From assembly GCF_030005555.1 (NCBI RefSeq), contig NZ_JASCQG010000003.1, positions 186,001-250,000 on the forward strand: a stretch of 64,000 nucleotides of DNA, given 5' to 3'. Position 1 is the first letter of the stretch. Every line of letters begins with the position of its first letter. The stretch is from Empedobacter sedimenti (GTDB lineage: Bacteria; Bacteroidota; Bacteroidia; Flavobacteriales; Weeksellaceae). This document shows positions 60,801-64,000 of the stretch, piece by piece. The notes beneath the pieces are model-generated. The model was not told the DNA's origin. It did no database searches and worked only from the letters and a program-made list of their open reading frames with translations. The translations under genes were made by a program, and so were the position numbers.

Positions 60801-60961
60801 CCAGCTCCCGTTGGTGTAGAAACACTAAAAACTTGAGGGTTATTATCTAATTTTTCTCCAATAAATGTAAAACCTCCAGTCAATGGATGAATTGTAGGAT
60901 AATTCTGTCCAAAAACAGTCAAATTCATCATCAACAAAAACAAGTAAAAAATCTTTTTCAT
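57866..60961 (-). CDS. Large surface protein with gliding-motility-type C-terminal domain (T9SS type B cargo)
   Basis: A 1031-residue exported protein. Signal peptide (1-18, TVFGQ end), then several Ig-like beta repeats with Cys, and a C-terminal domain (about 930-1031) with the type B sorting signature NVVTPNGDGINDVWKP, YRLIIFDRYGKQIYYK, WNGMHNGKPVAENTYWYVL and the last strand YSGSILVKRK. It resembles SprB-like adhesins in architecture but is much shorter. PorP/SprF follows directly. Confidence 0.9.
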   Translation of the reverse strand: MKKIFYLFLLMMNLTVFGQNYPTIHPLTGGFTFIGEKLDNNPQVFSVSTPTGAGCSVNFSDNYKFYSFKANFDMAFAFDLVATKPDFRFVVWKLAAGRLPTAIFENGGTIKANRSVQGSTNIKGLREGLTNICESNFTSSATGYAKAFEGGEILKNGETIVIVVYGSSNTDPFDIKINVAEERTIMRFNTNCFNIPYTYQEIYDEIRSNSGLDNITIYSDNTFSTVVNSGTTFSNATTLYAQVKDASGNLKYIYTIPLSFIPQHQFNFNSSAIQVFECTNTYVLKEIKLLNLLFPVGTNLSNYRIKTINGTLFTENGVINLNAGEVANLKIVVSYNGSCPVDSEEKIIKLIQGTPILTGTISDATCSSSYQINFDQIYSKIPFSRNDYDLIVTLNGANIGNGTMTPITSNLNYQVKVKPRNGGCISNPINFEVTKTSEATIQNASINNICLADFSQAHVSDAITEIQNGKSYILKYFQADGITQVTDLFTYIKTNKGGKIIVKALATDNGNAICDTAKELNFDLREPMFNNSNVTLQTLNSTCTDIGSGYNFSKSEIENHLKTQLGRTDLEFQGISDIHLNDNQDELISFRVKPIGEMCWSEDLKLKLQVVTKPDVQNPSKELTADCNNLITINDQVLSELFGANTINLFPIEIMHDNSTPLTFDASGKAQIKVLFKNIHDNRCVTEKTIIVNKKTSLSVVPPALNSYISSHSIVYCEGGDSYAINEIDTILKYIKDNYSLTSLKDKDQIFREFTPNKSFVDIELVDPNYCGSVTVKLYYQKNSLPAIVVPSKELICTDKLYELDFTKQANYANYNYVVEKEDGSKVAGVDVFNLIAGTYKITIEDKTSKCSVVKTLVVDNYPKPTITKIQINEKSIIVSAKGNGVLKYALFDENDNVLIPYQTSNELIIPDNFTNFKVRVSSDDCAISEPRIVTYLSLPNVVTPNGDGINDVWKPKGIGDTTESYRLIIFDRYGKQIYYKEGVNIIEWNGMHNGKPVAENTYWYVLTPINESNVLQVQYSGSILVKRKTN

Positions 60962-61025
60962 AGGTCGTTCTTCATCTATTTTTTAATAACGCAATTTAGG
61001 ATAGAATATTCTCTTCATTATAATG

Positions 61026-61056
61026 TTTCGTGTTTTCTTCAGATAAACTATCTTTG
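61026..61056 (+). promoter_or_regulatory. Promoter of prfC
   Basis: TTTC (61026-61029), 19 bases, then TATCTTTG (61049-61056): one mismatch from TTTG-N19-TAnnTTTG. The start codon is 21 nt further on. Confidence 0.6.
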
Positions 61057-61077
61057 CATCCTGAAAATTTGATTAAA

Positions 61078-62664
61078 ATGTCTTTAGTACAAGAAATAAA
61101 TAAACGAAAAACCTTCGGAATTATCGCCCATCCCGATGCTGGTAAAACAACATTGACAGAAAAGTTATTACTTTTTGGAGGTGCAATTCAGGAAGCTGGA
61201 GCTGTAAAAAGTAACAAAATTAAAAAAGGTGCAACTTCCGATTTCATGGAGATTGAACGTCAACGTGGTATCTCGGTTGCAACTTCTGTTTTAGCGTTTG
61301 AATACAAAGGAAAAAAAATCAATATCTTAGATACGCCTGGTCACAAGGATTTCGCCGAAGATACTTTCCGTACATTGACAGCCGTAGACTCTGCAATTGT
61401 TGTAATTGACGTTGCAAAAGGGGTTGAGGAACAAACAATCAAATTGGTAGAAGTTTGTCGTATGCGCAAAATTCCGATGTTGGTTTTCATTAACAAAATG
61501 GACCGCGAAGGAAAAGATGCATTTGATTTGATGGACGAAGTTGAACAAAAGTTAGACTTACACGTTACACCACTTTCTTGGCCAATTGGTATTGGAGCAA
61601 CTTTCAAAGGAATTTATAATATTTGGGAAAAAAACATCAATATTTTTTCTGGAGATAATAAACAAAAAGTTTCTGAAACAACGAAAGTAGAAGATTTATC
61701 AAATCCTGAATTAGATACATTAATCGGAACAAATTACGCAGAAAATCTTCGTAACGAGATTGATTTAATTGATGGTGTTTATCCAGAATTTGATATGCAA
61801 GAATATATGGACGGAAATTTACAACCCGTATTTTTTGGTTCTGCTCTTAACAATTTTGGTGTGCGCGAATTATTAGACGCTTTCGTAGACATTGCTCCTA
61901 CTCCACAATCTAAAGAAACTGATGTTCGAGAAATTGAACCTTACGAAAATAAATTCTCAGGTTTTGTATTCAAAATTCACGCGAATATGGATCCTAAACA
62001 CCGCGACCGTTTAGCATTTATCAAAATCGTTTCGGGTAAATTTGAACGTAACAAAAATTACTTCCACGTACGTCAAGGTAAAAACATGAAATTCGCAGCG
62101 CCAAATGCTTTCTTTGCTGATAAAAAAGAAGTTGTTGACGAATCTTTTGCTGGTGATATTGTAGGTCTACACGACACAGGAAATTTCCGTATTGGTGATA
62201 CATTAACAGAAGGAGAAAAATTTTCTTTCAAAGGTATTCCTGCCTTTTCACCAGAGCATTTCCGCTACATTAACAATGCTGATCCAATGAAAGCAAAACA
62301 ATTGGAAAAAGGAATTGATCAATTAATGGACGAAGGTGTTGCGCAGTTATTTACTTTAGAAATGAATAATCGTAAAGTTATCGGAACTGTTGGTGCACTG
62401 CAATACGAGGTTATCCAATATCGTTTGGAGCATGAATATGGAGCAAAAGCTACTTACGAACCATTTTCTGTTCACAAAGCATGTTGGGTAGAAGTTGAAG
62501 ATGAAAAATCAGAAGAGTTCTTAGAATTTAAACGTGTTAAACAACGTTATTTAGCAAGAGATAAATTTAATCAATTGGTATTTTTAGCAGATTCTGCCTT
62601 TACAATTCAGATGACGCAAGAGAAATTCCCTTCTGTAAAACTACATTTTGTAAGTGAGTTTTAA
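61078..62664 (+). CDS. prfC: Peptide chain release factor 3
   Basis: GTPase that recycles RF1/RF2 from the ribosome. The start at 61078 (MSLVQEINKRKTF) is chosen because the longer frame begins with GTG upstream of the -7 box. At 528 residues it is standard. The G1 motif is AHPDAGKTT, G3 is DTPGHKDFAED and G4 is NKMDREGKD. The final LVFLADSAFTIQMTQEKFPSVKLHFVSEF fits the family. Confidence 0.97.
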   Translation: MSLVQEINKRKTFGIIAHPDAGKTTLTEKLLLFGGAIQEAGAVKSNKIKKGATSDFMEIERQRGISVATSVLAFEYKGKKINILDTPGHKDFAEDTFRTLTAVDSAIVVIDVAKGVEEQTIKLVEVCRMRKIPMLVFINKMDREGKDAFDLMDEVEQKLDLHVTPLSWPIGIGATFKGIYNIWEKNINIFSGDNKQKVSETTKVEDLSNPELDTLIGTNYAENLRNEIDLIDGVYPEFDMQEYMDGNLQPVFFGSALNNFGVRELLDAFVDIAPTPQSKETDVREIEPYENKFSGFVFKIHANMDPKHRDRLAFIKIVSGKFERNKNYFHVRQGKNMKFAAPNAFFADKKEVVDESFAGDIVGLHDTGNFRIGDTLTEGEKFSFKGIPAFSPEHFRYINNADPMKAKQLEKGIDQLMDEGVAQLFTLEMNNRKVIGTVGALQYEVIQYRLEHEYGAKATYEPFSVHKACWVEVEDEKSEEFLEFKRVKQRYLARDKFNQLVFLADSAFTIQMTQEKFPSVKLHFVSEF

Positions 62665-62720
62665 TTTTTGGTCTTATAATTGAATAATGACTCAAAATTT
62701 TAGTTGAAAAATTAAACAAA

Positions 62721-63557
62721 ATGAAAAAGATTATTTTTAGTGTTGCCATAATTTCTGCCTTTTCTATTACAGCAAAAGCGCAAGATTTAGAATCTATTTT
62801 TGGAACAATAAAAAAAGAAGTAGATAAAGTTAATACAACAAATAAACCAAAATCTACTACAAGTTCAACAGCAAAAATGGATACTGTAAAAGTTGTAAAC
62901 GGATCAACACAAACCACTACAACAAATAAACCATTAGTACTAAACTCTAATTTATCAAATAGCGTTATTTCTTCTGGTTTAAAAGAAGCTTTATCAATTG
63001 GTTTAACTGATGGAATAAAATCCTTAAGTCAGAAAAATGGTTTTTACAATAATTCTATTGCAAAAATTTTGATGCCAGAAGAATTACAAACTGTAGAGAA
63101 AACATTGCGTTCTCTAGGAATGGGAAGTTTAGCGGACAAAGGTGTTAAGTTATTGAATTCTGCGGCAGAAGATGCCGTATCAGAAGCTGCTCCAATATTT
63201 GTTAATGCCCTTACATCTATGACAATTACAGATGCAAAAGGAATTTTGTTAGGAGGAAATAATTCGGCTACAAATTATTTAAAACTAAAAACAAATACAG
63301 ATTTAACGAAAGCTTTTCAACCAAAAATTGAAGCTTCTCTTGGTAAAGTTGGTGCAGATAAAGTTTGGAATAATTTAATTTCGAGATACAATACGTTAAC
63401 TGGTAATAAAATTGACACCAATCTTAATGCTTACGTTACGCAACAAGCAATAAATGGTGTATTTAATATGGTTGCCGAAAAAGAAGCTGGTATTCGTGGA
63501 AATAAAGCTTTACAAACAACTACTTTATTACAGCAAGTATTTGGTAGTGTAAAATAA
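62721..63557 (+). CDS. DUF4197-domain exported protein, longer copy
   Basis: A 278-residue protein with a signal peptide (ends AKAQ, residue 21). A Thr/Ser/Lys-rich linker (about 35-75) is followed by the DUF4197 helical domain (about 80-278) with SSGLKEALSIGLTDGIKSLSQKNGFYNNSIAKILMPEELQTVEKTLRSLG. The next gene is a tandem paralogue of the same domain. DUF4197 function is unknown. Confidence 0.9.
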   Translation: MKKIIFSVAIISAFSITAKAQDLESIFGTIKKEVDKVNTTNKPKSTTSSTAKMDTVKVVNGSTQTTTTNKPLVLNSNLSNSVISSGLKEALSIGLTDGIKSLSQKNGFYNNSIAKILMPEELQTVEKTLRSLGMGSLADKGVKLLNSAAEDAVSEAAPIFVNALTSMTITDAKGILLGGNNSATNYLKLKTNTDLTKAFQPKIEASLGKVGADKVWNNLISRYNTLTGNKIDTNLNAYVTQQAINGVFNMVAEKEAGIRGNKALQTTTLLQQVFGSVK

Positions 63558-63579
63558 AACAATCAAATAATACATATTC

Positions 63580-63616
63580 AAAAATCGGAAAGGTTAAATA
63601 CTTTTCCGATTTTTTA
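63580..63616 (+). terminator. Terminator between the two DUF4197 genes
   Basis: AAAATCGGAAAG and CTTTTCCGATTTT stem with T-run, 25 nt after the stop. Confidence 0.8.
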
Positions 63617-63660
63617 ATTTTTGCACAACTTTTGTTTAATTGTATTAAAAACATAATAAA

Positions 63661-64000
63661 ATGAGAAGAATATACCTACCATTACTTATTTCTGGTATTT
63701 TCCTATTTTCGGGATGCGCAGAAATGCAAACGATTTCTAATCAACTTCCAGGAATCTTAACACAACAAACTGGTGGAATAAATGGTGTTTCTAATTATAC
63801 CATTTCAACAGGTTTGAAAGAAGCCTTAACAATGGGTGTAAATGACGGCGTTCTAAAACTGGGCCAAACCAATGGTTTTTACAACAATTCACTTGCTCGA
63901 ATTCTTTTACCAGAAGAACTACAAGGTGTAGAAAAAACATTGCGTAGTGTTGGTTTAGGTAGTTTAGCAGATCAAGGTTTGAAGTTATTATATTCTGCCG
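63661..64000 (+). CDS. DUF4197-domain lipoprotein, second copy, truncated by the window edge
   Basis: 113 codons are visible with no stop. The N-terminus has a lipobox FSGC (Cys19), unlike the first copy, which has a normal signal peptide. The shared core TGLKEALTMGVNDGVLKLGQTNGFYNNSLARILLPEELQ begins at about residue 50. The Thr/Ser linker of the first copy is missing. It is a tandem duplicate that has diverged in its sorting signal. The 3' end lies beyond the window. Confidence 0.88.
   Translation, partial: MRRIYLPLLISGIFLFSGCAEMQTISNQLPGILTQQTGGINGVSNYTISTGLKEALTMGVNDGVLKLGQTNGFYNNSLARILLPEELQGVEKTLRSVGLGSLADQGLKLLYSA

Noticed and set aside
1-64000. tRNA, rRNA, CRISPR array or prophage
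   Set aside because: I looked for cloverleaf-type sequences, regularly spaced repeats and phage structural genes by eye and found none; gaps are mostly under 300 bases and contain hairpin terminators or promoters.

Overview
The window is AT-rich, densely coded DNA from a member of the Bacteroidota, class Flavobacteriia, most likely a Weeksellaceae-type bacterium (Empedobacter/Chryseobacterium-like; this placement is inferred from protein character, not from a search). The clues are the flavobacterial promoter motif TTTG-N19-TAnnTTTG upstream of several genes, type IX secretion hallmarks (PorP/SprF plus a gliding-motility-type C-terminal domain), an S46 dipeptidyl-peptidase, TonB-dependent receptors with carboxypeptidase-like N-terminal domains, and the SUF-type Fe-S operon. 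No tRNA, rRNA, CRISPR array, prophage or insertion sequence was found. This is mostly core chromosome with a few accessory or uncharacterised modules.

Layout. 0.1-11 kb (mostly leftward): S46 peptidase, a two-gene helix-turn-helix pair, a secreted TonB-C-like protein, pnp and rpsO, an MscS-like channel with a small protein and an ECF sigma factor, a rhodanese and an M13 peptidase. 11.3-19.5 kb: threonine dehydrogenase, a glutaryl-CoA-dehydrogenase-like enzyme, a nitroreductase, a lipoprotein, an AmgK-like kinase / RapZ-C / MurU-like operon (cell-wall amino-sugar recycling), a TPR protein, a PEGA lipoprotein and YchJ. 19.5-25.4 kb: an RDD protein divergent from a tight SpoIIM-DUF4129-DUF4350-MoxR-DUF58 operon. 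25.5-30 kb: two periplasmic amidases flanking an outer-membrane barrel protein, then a DsbA/FrnE-like protein. 30.3-34 kb: purA, fructosamine kinase, purB. 34-43 kb: SGNH hydrolase, DUF962 protein, RsmI-like methyltransferase, low-MW phosphatase, dnaA, a thioesterase, apt, SanA, a HipA-like kinase with DUF3037, and a short SSB.

43-49.3 kb is the suf operon, read leftwards: sufA, an exported protein of unknown function, sufB, sufC, sufD, sufS. Its three larger gaps carry inverted-repeat elements. trpS follows. 50.4-53.4 kb is a TonB-dependent receptor preceded by a long leader that contains an unlisted 30-codon ORF ending in His-Phe-Arg-Met-Arg-Met-His-Cys-stop, a candidate regulatory leader peptide. 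54-56.3 kb holds TonB, a small membrane protein and a PstS-like lipoprotein. 56.3-61 kb is a leftward cell-surface operon (type B T9SS cargo, PorP/SprF, and a translationally coupled unknown). The right end has prfC and two tandem DUF4197 genes, the second cut by the window edge.

The observations most worth following are the leader peptide at 50.6 kb, the stand-alone RapZ C-terminal domain between AmgK- and MurU-like genes, the MoxR/SpoIIM operon, the HipA-like/DUF3037 pair, the exported protein inside the suf operon and the repeat elements in the suf gaps. All functions are read from motifs by eye; no database search was run.
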